Shown here: positions 1 to 8,053 of the stretch, piece after piece | Numbering within the stretch: the stretch's first letter is position 1 | Layout: each line of letters opens with the position of its first letter | DNA from: Actinomortierella ambigua | Taxonomy: Eukaryota > Mortierellomycota > Mortierellomycetes > Mortierellales > Mortierellaceae | Assembly (NCBI GenBank): GCA_016098155.1 | Contig: JAAAJB010000832.1 | Span: 1 to 11,230, forward strand | Direction: 5' to 3' | DNA length: 11,230 bases | Made by a program: the position numbers and the translations under genes | The notes under the pieces: model-generated | What the model was told of the DNA's origin: nothing | Database searches by the model: none | What the model saw: the letters and a program-made list of their open reading frames with translations, nothing else

Positions 1-358
1 CGCCAAGAGGATCACGCCCGAGGAGTACACCACCATCTGTGGTATTGTCATCCAAAGAAAAACAAGGGCGCATATCGCAGCAAAGTATGTTTCGGGCACA
101 GTAGATGGGTGGGCAGTTTACTCGTTGAATTCCTTGTAGAGTGCTACTCGTTCACTAAAGTGGAAAGCATGCAGTGGGAATCAGATAAGAAGTGGGGGGG
201 GGGGTTAGGCTTTATTGGCTCACGGCATCGATGATCCGATTGTTTCTGCTAAAGTAGAACGACAAGGTGAGAGAGCAAGGAAGAGAAACATACCTCTGGT
301 GCTTCAGGAAGGCTCTGAGGCTGGTGACAATTTCTTGGTCTCGCGTGGCCTGGTCCAT
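1..358 (-). CDS. Small gene of unknown function, 5' part (runs off left edge)
   Basis: Three exons are inferred on the minus strand. Exon 1 is 358-294, starting at an ATG in good context (CAACACCATGG). Exon 2 is 245-224 and exon 3 runs from 36 to the window edge. The introns have donors GTATGT (293) and GTGAGC (223) and acceptors TAGCAG and CCACAG. Phases agree (2, then 0), giving 41 residues so far. They begin MDQATRDQEIVTSLRAFLKH, pass through a basic stretch (QRNNR) and enter a hydrophobic segment (MVVYSSGVILLA) that could start a membrane span. Third positions are mostly G/C, as in neighbouring genes. I do not recognise the family. Intron 1 would be only 48 nt, and intron 2 (37-223) carries an 11-C run. 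Alternatively exon 2 is terminal: reading through its donor reaches a TAA that overlaps AATAAA at 216-211, giving a 32-residue protein. The gene starts head-to-head with the mitochondrial membrane protein gene at 579. Confidence 0.45.
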
Positions 359-578
359 GGTGTTGCAATGCAAAGATGCAAAGTGCATGAAAGATGTGAG
401 TTGAACACGCACGCACTCACGCACGTCTATTGAAAAAGCTGGGCTGTGACCGGTCTGATCGGCCATTAAAAGATCTCGAGTCGTTTTCAAACACTGTTGC
501 TGTGCAGTTTTGAGCGTAAAGCTGTTTCTTATTTCTCTCTTTTCTCTCTTCATTACATTCATTTTACTGGCTCATCCA
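359..578. promoter_or_regulatory. Short divergent promoter region
   Basis: These 220 bp separate the start codons of the unrecognised minus-strand gene and the plus-strand DUF6787-like gene, so both promoters and 5' UTRs must lie here or overlap. I see no clear TATA box. The plus-strand side is pyrimidine-rich just before the ATG (TTTCTCTCTTTTCTCTCTTC around 530-550), as is common in fungal leaders. Repeated GCACG/GTGCG words lie near 408-426. The assignment rests on gene arrangement only. Confidence 0.4.
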
Positions 579-1929
579 ATGCAGGCATTCATCACATCCT
601 TCTCTTTCAACTCCTCCTCGTCTGTGAGGCGAGCCACCGTGTCTCGGCTTGTCCGCCCAGGCTTATCTTCCTCCACATACCAACCCTTCTCCACTCGATC
701 CAATCTTCTTGTCCCCCCTTCCTTGCTGTCGAGGACACCAACGGTCCCTGAACCACTCTCCACCTTTGCCTCGCCCTCTCCTTTTTCTTCCTCGGCTCGC
801 ACTTTTACCTCATGGACCTCTGACTCGCTCAGGAGTGCAAAGGCCATGATGGCCCATCGGAACCACCGTGGTTCACTATTACTTTCTTCCTCTTCCTCTT
901 CCTCTCCCTCTTCTTCGCTTTCGCCCCTGAGATCAGTGTCGACAAGGTTTGCCTCGTCATCCGCCCCAAGATCGTCTGCCACCACAACAGCAACAGTATC
1001 GGGACACACAGCATCGACATCGACATCGACATCGACATCCACCGTAGGAACGGCCAAGACACTGCTGTCGCATCATGAGGAGATGACTAAAGTCAGGTTC
1101 AGCCACAACTGGTGGAAGGAGTGGGCAGTCATCATGGTAAGGAGACCCTTCGAGAGAAAAGGCAAATATGAAGATAGAGAGAGAAAAAAGGCATATTCAG
1201 CAACGGTTGTGTTGCGATTGTGCATGCTTTTATGAATGCGCAACAGCAACTGAAAAGAAGGGGGAGCTCTTCCAACGCAGAGATGGAGAGGGGGATATGG
1301 TGTTTTCCCCTGGCTGGCGAGAAACTTTGCCCCAATTTTCTGTGCATTTCTTATTTTTACTTCAGCAAGGCTGAGTGACCAATGATTCTTGATACCCTGT
1401 CTTTCGTCGCCACTAACCCTCTATGCTCTCTATTTACGCAAATCCATTCACACATACACACACACACACGCACACACACACACATGCACACACCCTCACT
1501 CATACACAAAAACAACGCGAAATCAAATGGACAGACGGTCTTTGCCATCACCGGTAGCTCTAGTGTGTACTTTGTCAAGCCCATCCTCAAGAATGGTAAT
1601 ATACATTTTCCCACACACATCTTTTTTTGTTCTCTCTCTCTCTCTACCTCGCGCTACTGCGCACAGAAATGGCTCTTCTCCTTTGGCTCGCTACTGACAT
1701 CTAGGCTTTGGTCACTCCATCATCTCCAACAGTCTTCCAACTCGAGGGGTCCATGCAGGAGGGCCCTTGGTCCTACCGCTTGACCTATGTGTGCACGACC
1801 ATGCCAACCTACTCTGTCACCCTGCTGGCCGTCGCCTCCGTGTTTGGCCGCCGTCCATACTTTCAAAAGGTCGTCCTCCGCATGTGGAGCCGCTTCCTCC
1901 CCAAGAAGGTCCTCCAGCGGTTCCAATAG
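579..1929 (+). CDS. Probable mitochondrial two-span membrane protein, DUF6787-like
   Basis: Exons are 579-1136, 1535-1595 and 1733-1929 (TAG), with introns GTAAGG...GACAG and GTAATA...AACAG in phases 0 and 1. They encode 271 residues. The first in-frame ATG (579) opens a Ser/Arg-rich stretch almost without acidic residues (MQAFITSFSFNSSSSVRRAT, with further Arg to about residue 45), typical of a mitochondrial presequence. Residues 46-170 are a Ser/Thr/Pro-rich linker with a Ser run and an (ST)n run. The conserved-looking part is the last 100 residues: NWWKEWAVIM, a first membrane span (about 180-202, with ITGSSSVYFVKPIL), EGSMQEGPWSYR, a second span (about 224-245), then FGRRPYFQK and a basic tail. 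Two spans followed by FG-x-x-x-FF/YF and a basic C terminus recall the DUF6787 family of bacteria and eukaryotes, whose function is unknown. I am confident in the gene model and moderately confident in the family. Inner-membrane location is inference. Confidence 0.75.
883..917 (+). repeat. Pyrimidine (TTCCTC) tract coding for a Ser run
   Basis: Imperfect TCTTCC/TCTCCC units lie inside exon 1 of the DUF6787-like gene. They encode a run of serines interrupted by proline in the linker after the presequence. The antisense reads as a Glu run, which produces a long spurious minus-strand frame. Confidence 0.7.
1013..1038 (+). repeat. Hexanucleotide ATCGAC repeat, about 4.3 copies
   Basis: Four perfect ATCGAC units (1013-1036) and a partial fifth lie in coding sequence and read as alternating Ser-Thr in the DUF6787-like protein. 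The unit is a multiple of three, so copy-number changes would keep the frame. Confidence 0.8.
1456..1484 (+). repeat. (CA)n microsatellite in intron
   Basis: A CA dinucleotide tract interrupted once by CG, continuing imperfectly to about 1493. It lies inside the 398-nt first intron of the DUF6787-like gene, 40-80 nt upstream of the acceptor. Confidence 0.85.
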
Positions 1930-2248
1930 GCAAAAGTAATGTACCCATGCAGCACATGTGATCTCCACCACCACCCTCCACATCTTCCTTCCCCCCTCTA
2001 TCTATCTACATCGCATCACCATCCATCTTTTCATTTGCATAGCCATTGAGAATCTAAAGGCCTCCACCGCCTTCGTTATCTATTCCATAGACACTTAGTA
2101 TTCGCAAAATGAAAAAAAAAAATGGGTGGATTGTATTTCTAAAATTACAAAGACATTGGAACGTTTTTTTTTATCGCTCAAATGAAAAAAAAGAGGCGTC
2201 AAAGAGGAAGCACAACTCTCCGGCCCCCTCCCTCCCCTTTTTTCTTAC
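1930..2248. other. Convergent 3' intergenic region
   Basis: This region separates the stop codons of the plus-strand DUF6787-like gene (1929) and the minus-strand VPS72 gene (2249), so it should hold both 3' UTRs and polyadenylation sites. I see no canonical AATAAA for either gene. There are CTAT repeats near 2000 and two copies of an AAATGAAAAAAAA word (about 2107-2120 and 2180-2192). I see no RNA gene or conserved coding sequence. Confidence 0.5.
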
Positions 2249-4434
2249 TCATGGAACCACAGATGATGGTTGCACACCTGTGGTCCGTCGTCGGTAAATA
2301 TACCCTCCACCACCACCACCAGGCAGACCACCGGAGATGAGCTCGCCATCCTTGCTAAAGACGATCGCATGGGTCGCCGAAGGGTGATGTCCACCGCTCA
2401 ACGCATCCGCCATGCCCGCAGGGGTGTTTCTCGGCAGGACCTGACCCACATCATGGCAATAAGCATTGAGGCCATTCGACCAGACATAGCCATGACGCAT
2501 CACGTTCTGCAACACTTTGTACGCCTCCTTGTTCGCATAGGGGATCCCAGAGGTCGGGTCCCGGTACTTGGCCGGCAGGCCCGTGATCGGACACAGACTG
2601 TGCTTTTCCGGATAGTTTTCCGCGTACGACCATTCGTTCGTCGGCAGATCTTCGTCGCTGTCGAACCCCACAAACGATACCCAGTTCCGCCCACAAAGCT
2701 GGGAGGCCGGGAGCCGTTTCCGCTTGCGCGCTATGGAGTTTGCTGAAAGGGTCATTGTATGGAAGAGTGCTGGTGTTGGTGCTGTTGGTGCTGGTCCTGG
2801 TATGCTTGGTGTCTCTTGTTGTTGTTGTTGTTGTGTCGATAAAGGTGGTTGTTTGTGAAGCGACAACGATGACGACAACAATAGCTCTTGCGGATCATCC
2901 ACACTCATCGGCGTCCCTGGGGTTCGCGTCCCACCTGACCGTGTCGGACTCGACTCGCGTGATGCCATGTTGGACGACGACGACCGACCACCACCACCAC
3001 CACCACCAGGACGACTACTCTTACCATCCTGCCTTTGCTGAGCCAACAAAGTCTGTGCCAGTGTCTGTGCAAGCCGCTGGGGCGGTACCCCACCACCACT
3101 GCTACTTCCTCCTGTTGTTGTTTCTTGACCGTCAGGTCCTACACTTCCAGCGCGACTACTGACTCGACTCGAAGTCCGCGTGGTTCCCGCTGTTACCGCC
3201 GCCGTTGTTGTCGTTGTTGTTGTCGGGCTAGCAGCAGCAGCAGCAGCAGCATTAGCACTCTGGGGTGATGGGGCCATATCAGCCAAGACCTGGATCAGAG
3301 GGCCATGATGGACCCATTCTGTAAACGAATGGTAGCGAATGCAAGGTCCGACAATGCCCGTCTTCTTCTTGACGGTCCGTTTCTTATTCTCCAATTCCAG
3401 GGCCTTGAACGCCTGTAAAGAGGCCAGGTTGAGTTGTTCGGTCTTGGCCGCCTCCGCCAACAGTTCTTCTTGCGTCATCTTGTGCACGACCACCTTCTCA
3501 CGCTTGGGCTGCGCTGCTCGTCGGGCTTCGTACTCTTGCAGTTTTTGCTCGGTTTCCTTCTTGTTCTGGACGGTCGTCCGACGGGACGATTTCCGGATCT
3601 CGGCGGGGATCTTGGGGTGCAATGTCGCTGCTGCTGCTGCTGCTGCTGCTGTTGCCGTCCCAGCCCCCGGAGCTTCTTGGAGTGCTCGACGTCGTGATGG
3701 CGTTGTCGACCCTCGCCCTCCTCCGGGTGAGGGTGGTGTTGTTGCTGTGGTGGTGGCGGCAGTCTTTTGTCGTTTCATCCACGGTGGTTGTGCAGCCACT
3801 TTTGTTTTGGAGGATTTTGAGGGTGCTGCTGCCGTTGATGGTGGTAGACCCTTGGCGAGGTCTGGTAGGGACATGGAAGACTTTCCAGTCTTGAGGTGGT
3901 TCAGCATCGCCTGCTTCTTCTTCCGCTTCTTGGCTTCCTCGGGGTCCTCGTTCACATTGGCCTCCTCTTCGTCCTCATCGAGCGACTCGTCTGCACTTGA
4001 CTGGTCGAAATCCGAGTCTACAATATCTTCTTCATCTATTTTTTTTTTTTTTTTGTAGAAAGAAGGAAAAGAAAAATAGGTACCAAGTAAGAAAACAAAC
4101 AAACAAAACAAGAGAACGGGATCCATAGTCTTTGGCGAGCTCTTTGTTGGGTTCATATAAAAAGAAATGATACCTTTTCCTGCGATATCAAACTCCTCGT
4201 CAACTCCCTCGTCATCAAAGAGCTCCTCCATCTCCATCTCCTGGTTCAGCAACGCGTTGAGGCTAAGAAGAAAAAGAACCGCAAAAGTAAAACAAAAAAA
4301 GTGATGAATGTTAGAAGCAGTAAGGATGCCATTGATGCAACAGGTACACGTTTTGACGATGGTGAGAATGAAAAGGGGGATGCAAAGTCGTACCGATTGC
4401 CAGCATTCGATCGACGTTCTCGATTGGCAGCCAT
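2249..4434 (-). CDS. VPS72: VPS72/YL1 (Swc2) subunit of the SWR1 chromatin-remodelling complex
   Basis: Exons are 4434-4394, 4262-4174 and 4035-2249 (TGA), with introns of 131 and 138 nt, encoding 638 residues. The N terminus shows the YL1 signature once spliced: RRSNAGNRLNALL, then an acidic stretch (about residues 20-74, with EELFDDEG, DEEFDI and VDSDFDQSS). In the known family this part binds H2A.Z-H2B. Residues about 185-282 carry the second conserved block: RKSSRRTTVQNKKET, MTQEELLAEAAKTEQLNLAS and IRYHSF. Residues about 525-553 are the YL1 C-terminal domain (CPITGLPAKYRDP, then GIPYANKEAYKVLQ). Between lies a low-complexity linker rich in Ala, Thr, Gly, Ser and Gln. The family acts in the nucleus to deposit H2A.Z. 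Human VPS72 is 364 residues and yeast Swc2 about 795, so this length fits the fungal range. The start is set by the ATG just before RERRSNAGNR; open frame upstream of 4434 is not coding. Confidence 0.93.
2816..2833 (-). repeat. CAA repeat coding for a Gln run
   Basis: Six CAA codons on the minus strand give a Gln run in the disordered linker of VPS72. A Pro/Thr/Ser-rich segment follows. Confidence 0.8.
3230..3250 (-). repeat. GCT repeat coding for an Ala run
   Basis: Seven consecutive GCT codons on the minus strand encode an Ala run in the VPS72 linker, just after the second conserved block and before a Thr run. Confidence 0.85.
3627..3650 (-). repeat. GCA repeat coding for an Ala run
   Basis: Eight perfect trinucleotide units encode an Ala run at about residues 173-181 of VPS72, between the acidic N-terminal part and the second conserved block. 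The run uses GCA codons, whereas the other Ala run in this protein uses GCT, so the two arose separately. Confidence 0.85.
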
Positions 4435-4753
4435 CCTCTAGTGTTTGTCGCGCAAGGCCAATTGTCCTGAATGCATGCAAAGGCAGTGGAGAGAACAGGA
4501 CAAAGAGACGGTTGACAGATAAAATGAGTTTAAAAAAAACAGAGTCACGTTCGTTACGTGAAGGGTAGCCGCCACAGAGTAGCCTCGCATGGTCGCATGC
4601 CGTACCCTTCCTCGCCCTCCTTTGGTGATGCCTCCGCCTGGGACCACAACTAAAACTTGTGTGTGTATGTGTTTACCTTTACTTTCACTTGCATTTTGAT
4701 TCATCGTGCAAGCAATGCTAGAGGATATGCGCAATTGTCTTTTGATTCTGCAG
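4435..4753 (-). promoter_or_regulatory. VPS72 upstream region
   Basis: About 320 bp lie between the VPS72 start codon and the polyadenylation signal of the upstream guanine deaminase gene. The region should contain the VPS72 promoter and 5' leader. No clear TATA box is visible. It contains a T-rich tract, a palindromic ACGT element (4545-4561) and several GCATGC words. An ATG at about 4704 on the minus strand opens a short frame, but there is no evidence that it is used. Confidence 0.45.
4545..4561. promoter_or_regulatory. Palindromic ACGT-core element upstream of VPS72
   Basis: TCACGT and ACGTGA form perfect 6-bp inverted arms around a 5-bp spacer, 111-127 bp upstream of the VPS72 start codon. 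The half-sites carry ACGT/CACGT cores, as bound by bZIP and bHLH factors in fungi. The repeat is seen in the sequence; that it is a binding site is inference. Confidence 0.3.
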
Positions 4754-4759
4754 TTTATT
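4754..4759 (-). terminator. Canonical polyadenylation signal of the guanine deaminase gene
   Basis: AATAAA reads on the minus strand 89 nt past the guanine deaminase stop codon, in an otherwise A/T-rich 3' region. It is the only canonical signal close to a stop codon among the complete genes here. Confidence 0.5.
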
Positions 4760-4847
4760 GAGAGGACGGAAGGGTATATATATGTTTTTTCTTGTCCTTT
4801 TTTTTTTCTACTCTTTCCCCCCTTCTTCTCTATTGACTTCCTTTTGT

Positions 4848-6810
4848 CTACTTGCGGGCAGAGGCGGCGCCGGGGAGACGGACCTCCTTGCCCTGGACAT
4901 AGATGGTGCTGTGATTGCGGTCATCGCCGACAAACAGATACTTTTCAAACTTGGTCTGGACGGTGTCATGTGCAAAGACATCGATGGGCGAGCCAGGAGC
5001 CGAGGCATCGACGACAATGGCATCAAACTCCTTACCCTCGACAAAGTTGCCGATCTTGTCCTCGAGCTCCATCACGCGCGCACCGCCCACCGTCGCCAGA
5101 TAGAACAGCTCGCTCACCATCAGCGTCGTCTCGGCGTCCCGTGCGACCGACACCGATCGAGCTCCGCGCAGCGCATCCAGCACCGAGGGCGAGTAGCCAC
5201 CGGCCACATCCGTGCCCAGCCCGACCTTCATGTCCATATCCAGCATCTTGCGCACCTCTGCCAATCCAGACTTGAGGTTCAGGTTCGAGTTGGCACAGTG
5301 CGACACGCCGGCCTTGCGCGTCTTCATCAGGTCCAGCTCCTCTTGCTTCATGTGGACACAGTGGGCCATGACGGTGCGGTGGGTCATCAGACCATGGTCG
5401 TCATAGACGGCCGCATAGTTGGCCGACTCGGGGAAGAGCGACATGGTGAACCCAATCTCGTTCAGGTTCTCGCACAGGTGGGTCTGGATCGGCAGCTCAT
5501 ACTCCTTGGCCAGGTCGCCCAGCTTGCGCATGAGCTCGCCCGTGCACGAGATGGCGAAGCGCGGTGTGATGATGGGCGTGATACGGGCCGAGCTACCCTC
5601 GGCGACCGTCGAGGCATTGTGCTCCTTGACATACTCGATGAACGCCCGTGTGTCTGCGACGGACGAGTCGGCCGTCGTCTCCACGAGGTAGTCGGGCGAG
5701 TTTTGGTTCATGTTGACCTTGCCAACATAGGCACGCTGGCCTTGCTCCTCAATGACTTGCACCAGCTCCTTGCACGCCTCCAGATGGATCGTCGCGTACC
5801 AGCAGGCCGACGTCGTGCCGTTGCGGAGCGAGCGCGCCACGGCCCGGGTGTAGGCCTCGCGGGCGTAGACGGGGTCCTTGAAGGCTGCCTCGCGGGGGAA
5901 GGTGTACGTGTCGAGCCACTCGAGCAAGGGCATGTCGTGGCCATTGCCGCAGAAGGTGTACTGAGGCGCATGGATGTGAGTGTCGATCAGGCCGGGGATG
6001 ACAAACTGGTCCTCTGTGAGGCGGACGACCTAGAGAGAGAGAGAGAGAGAGAGTGAGAGTGAGTTGGCTAATGAACTCCAGTGACAGGGACAGGGGATGA
6101 CTTTTGGTCTGGGGTAGTTTGAGTGGGTACAACTCAAGTCGAGCAATGACTGGCTAGATTGGATGGTTACACCAGCCAACAATGATTGCAACCCCGAGCC
6201 CCAATAGGAGTCTCTGCTCCCCTCCGACCTTGTCCGTTTGACAGACTGTCCCAGAAAAATGAGAAATCCCCACTTCATGGCCCGAGACCGATATACAACA
6301 GGTGTTGCGACACCGACGACTCTGTGGGGGCATGCAGGGAGGGGCAAAACAAAGGTACCTTGGACGTTGTGAAGAGGGCGAGACAGAGGAGAGATCAACG
6401 GGTGGGGTGGGGTGGGGAATGTGTGCTGGGTCGATCCCATATCGCACCCCCTTGTCCCCCTGATCATGCTTCTACGCTCTGTTCTGTATTACGCACACAC
6501 ATCCATTCTTTTTGTGCCCACGATCCTTGTGCGAGTGAGAGTGGGGAGAGAGAGAGAGAGAGGAGAGAGAGAGAGGCAGAGAGAGAGAGGGAGAAAGATG
6601 GAGACTGCACTAGTTTACCTTGTCTTCAGCAACACCCTCGAGGGCCTCTGGCAGCTTGTCGGCATCGACGTTCTTGAGCAGCTTTGCAATCTTGCCGCGG
6701 GTATCGACAAAGAGCAGACCGCTGGAAATATACTCAACTTCCTTGAGAGAAAGAGAGTGAATGAGAGTGCCATAAAAGACCTTGGCAATGGACGAGGCAA
6801 ATGTCTGCAT
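4848..6810 (-). CDS. GUD1: Guanine deaminase (guanine aminohydrolase)
   Basis: Exons are 6810-6619 and 6029-4848 (stop), joined by a 589-nt phase-0 intron (GTAAAC...TCTAG). They encode 457 residues; human guanine deaminase has 454. The enzyme is a zinc amidohydrolase that converts guanine to xanthine and ammonia in the cytosol, in purine salvage and degradation. Splicing creates the metal-binding motif PGLIDTHIHAPQY with His82 and His84. Other expected ligands and catalytic residues are His248 in QTHLCEN, with Glu251 nearby, His287 in VMAHCVHM and Asp338 in GLGTDVAGG. SHCANSN and the C-terminal FDAIVVDA segment also fit the family. All key residues are present and no frame break is seen. The start (6810) follows a TATA box by about 160 nt and gives the usual N terminus, with VFYGTLIHS near residue 11. 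The open frame continues further upstream but would run through the TATA box, so I reject a longer N terminus. VPS72 follows downstream in the same orientation. Confidence 0.96.
6032..6053 (-). repeat. (GA/CT)n tract at the deaminase intron acceptor
   Basis: This is a near-perfect dinucleotide repeat that reads as CT on the sense (minus) strand. It forms the polypyrimidine tract directly before the TAG acceptor of the guanine deaminase intron. Confidence 0.85.
6545..6596 (-). repeat. Second (GA/CT)n tract in the deaminase intron
   Basis: An imperfect GA repeat with GG and GCA interruptions lies near the donor end of the same 589-nt intron. Both ends of the intron therefore carry CT-rich sense sequence. 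The roughly 480 nt between the tracts hold nothing I can identify. Confidence 0.8.
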
Positions 6811-6970
6811 GGTGGGAGAATGAATGAGTAGAGGAGACGAGAGTAGAGTGGGGTGGGAGTATGTAGTGAGGGTGAAGAAAAAATGGTCGGTCGGCAGAGG
6901 GGCAAAAACTATGGGTGGAACGAAATGAAAACCTCTTAAAAGAAAAAAGAGAGGCAGCCGGGAAGGGCTG

Positions 6971-6978
6971 TATTTATA
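6971..6978 (-). promoter_or_regulatory. TATA box of the guanine deaminase gene
   Basis: TATAAATA reads on the minus strand in the setting CCCTATAAATACAGCCC, about 160 nt upstream of the deaminase ATG (6810). A start site about 30 nt downstream would give a leader of roughly 130 nt. The match is a perfect TATA consensus, and no other gene here has one so well placed. Confidence 0.6.
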
Positions 6979-8053
6979 GGGCTGCTGCTGCTGGGTATCC
7001 CCCGCCCATGTATGTTTGTAGTCGTGTCGTCCATCGTCGTCATACTCACTCACGATAAAAAAAAAGGCGGAAACACACTCACGCCCTTCTTCTCATATCC
7101 ACACACCGCCAAGGACTGTTTGCTCTAGCGAACACTGGAGAATAAAAAAAAAAAGTGGAGCAAACATCCTCCGACAGGGTGTCTCACCGAACCTTTTTTG
7201 TTTGTTTGCTTCTTGGACAAGGTGGGGTCTGGGGATCGCGGGGCCTCTCCCCCTACTTCTCTCCTCCTTCCCGCCTTGGCAACACACAGACAGCCTAGGC
7301 TAGCCATTCAACATTGTCCCTCTCTGGTGGTTGCAAGTGGTTTTATGGAGGCGCGTTCATGTAGATGAAGTGCTCCACATGGTCTGAGGGGTCAGGACGT
7401 TGTAAACAATTGACGCGACATGACAGTCTTTGTTGACACCTGCGCCCACCCACGACGACTACGCAGTTGGTGGGAGTGGATAAAGTCGTTCATTCTTTGG
7501 AGGGATACATCCCTTCCCTCTGTTTCATAACGAAACTCATATACTCGCTTCAGAAATATGCCACACGTGTCTCTTATCGTAGTTCTAGAGCAGTGACCCA
7601 CCAAGAATGAACGCGCCATGTACCCCGCAAAAACAACAACTACAACAAACAGAATGAACTTTCATCTGTGTGTTGTGTTCAGCCAATGTTCCTCCAGACG
7701 GAGAGAGATAATGCAAGTGGAGTGGAGAGGGTTTGCTCAACCGGTCTTGCCCCACTTTTAGACTTGCTCCCTTGCTCAGACTAAATTCGCCCGCACATTT
7801 TCTAGTCTCCATGGCTGCTCAAAAAGCCTCTTTTTTCTATCGCTACCAAGCATGTCTACCCCGCGTGTTGTACTGTTTTTTCTTTTCTTTGTTCTCTTTG
7901 TCAAAATGAACAGAATGCAAGACATTGGATGCAGAATGTGGAGTAATAGTGGGAGGATGGAGGAGAAAGAAAAAGTAGTGTAATCGAAAGAAGGGAGGAG
8001 GAAAGAGGGAAGCAGGTGGGGAGAGGGATGACAAAAAAAAAATTCGGGTGGAT
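6979..8053. other. Intergenic region between guanine deaminase and the RhoGAP gene
   Basis: This 1.1-kb stretch has no gene I can support. The end near 7000 is upstream promoter for the deaminase. The end near 8050 should be the 3' UTR of the RhoGAP gene: it is pyrimidine-rich on the minus strand and has no canonical AATAAA. The middle (7350-7617) is bounded by short inverted repeats. I looked for tRNA B-boxes, U6-like and 5S-like sequence and saw none. Confidence 0.5.
7350..7617. repeat. Segment bounded by 11-bp inverted repeats (possible short non-autonomous element)
   Basis: GGCGCGTTCAT at 7350-7360 is matched by its exact reverse complement at 7607-7617, giving a 268-bp unit with inverted ends. 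The flanks are ATGGA on the left and ATGTA on the right, an imperfect 5-bp match that could be a decayed target-site duplication. A second complementary pair lies inside: CGTTCATTCTTTGG (7487-7500) against CCAAGAATGAACG (7601-7613). A 75-codon open frame fills most of the unit on the minus strand (7619-7392), but its third positions lack the G/C bias of the real genes. It may be a miniature transposable element, a structured RNA or chance. Confidence 0.25.

Noticed and set aside
1..120. Plus-strand open frame at the left edge, beginning AKRITPEEY
   Set aside because: Only a short fragment is visible and it shares the G/C-rich positions with the minus-strand exon at 1-36. The minus model has matching splice phases with two further exons, so I prefer it, though not with certainty.
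572..1057. 161-codon minus-strand open frame rich in Glu, Asp and Val
   Set aside because: It is antisense to exon 1 of the DUF6787-like gene. Its acidic and DV runs are the reverse of the Ser and Ser-Thr repeats, and the plus-strand model has a presequence, splice sites and a conserved domain.
1456..1493. Direct repeats considered as a CRISPR array or telomere-like repeat
   Set aside because: These are simple CA dinucleotides in an intron, without repeat-spacer spacing. The same holds for the CT/GA tracts elsewhere.
3339..4058. 239-codon plus-strand open frame rich in Ser, Ala and Cys
   Set aside because: It lies antisense to VPS72 exon 3, which carries recognised YL1 motifs. The frame is a by-product of codon bias and repeats.
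4394..4480. VPS72 start at 4480, using the continuous open frame
   Set aside because: That frame reads through intron 1 as hydrophobic, Cys-rich sequence. The spliced model starting at 4434 restores RRSNAGNRLNALL, the YL1 N-terminal motif.
4438..4734. 98-codon minus-strand open frame upstream of VPS72
   Set aside because: It has low-complexity composition, no recognisable domain and lies in the promoter/leader. It is possibly an upstream frame, but nothing supports it as a gene.
4758..6056. 432-codon plus-strand open frame
   Set aside because: It is the complement of the guanine deaminase second exon. High G/C at third codon positions removes stops on the opposite strand, and the protein resembles nothing I know.
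6811..7053. Longer N terminus for guanine deaminase (open frame to 7053)
   Set aside because: It would run through the TATA box at 6971-6978 and adds a Gln/Pro/Phe-rich segment not found in the family. The ATG at 6810 gives the normal N terminus and length.
7360..7390. Possible C/D-box snoRNA (AGATGA...CTGA)
   Set aside because: The boxes are only about 20 nt apart, the C box is imperfect and no terminal stem is seen.
7392..7619. 75-codon minus-strand open frame in the intergenic region
   Set aside because: Its third-position G/C is near random, unlike the neighbouring genes, and I recognise no domain. I kept it only as part of the inverted-repeat segment.
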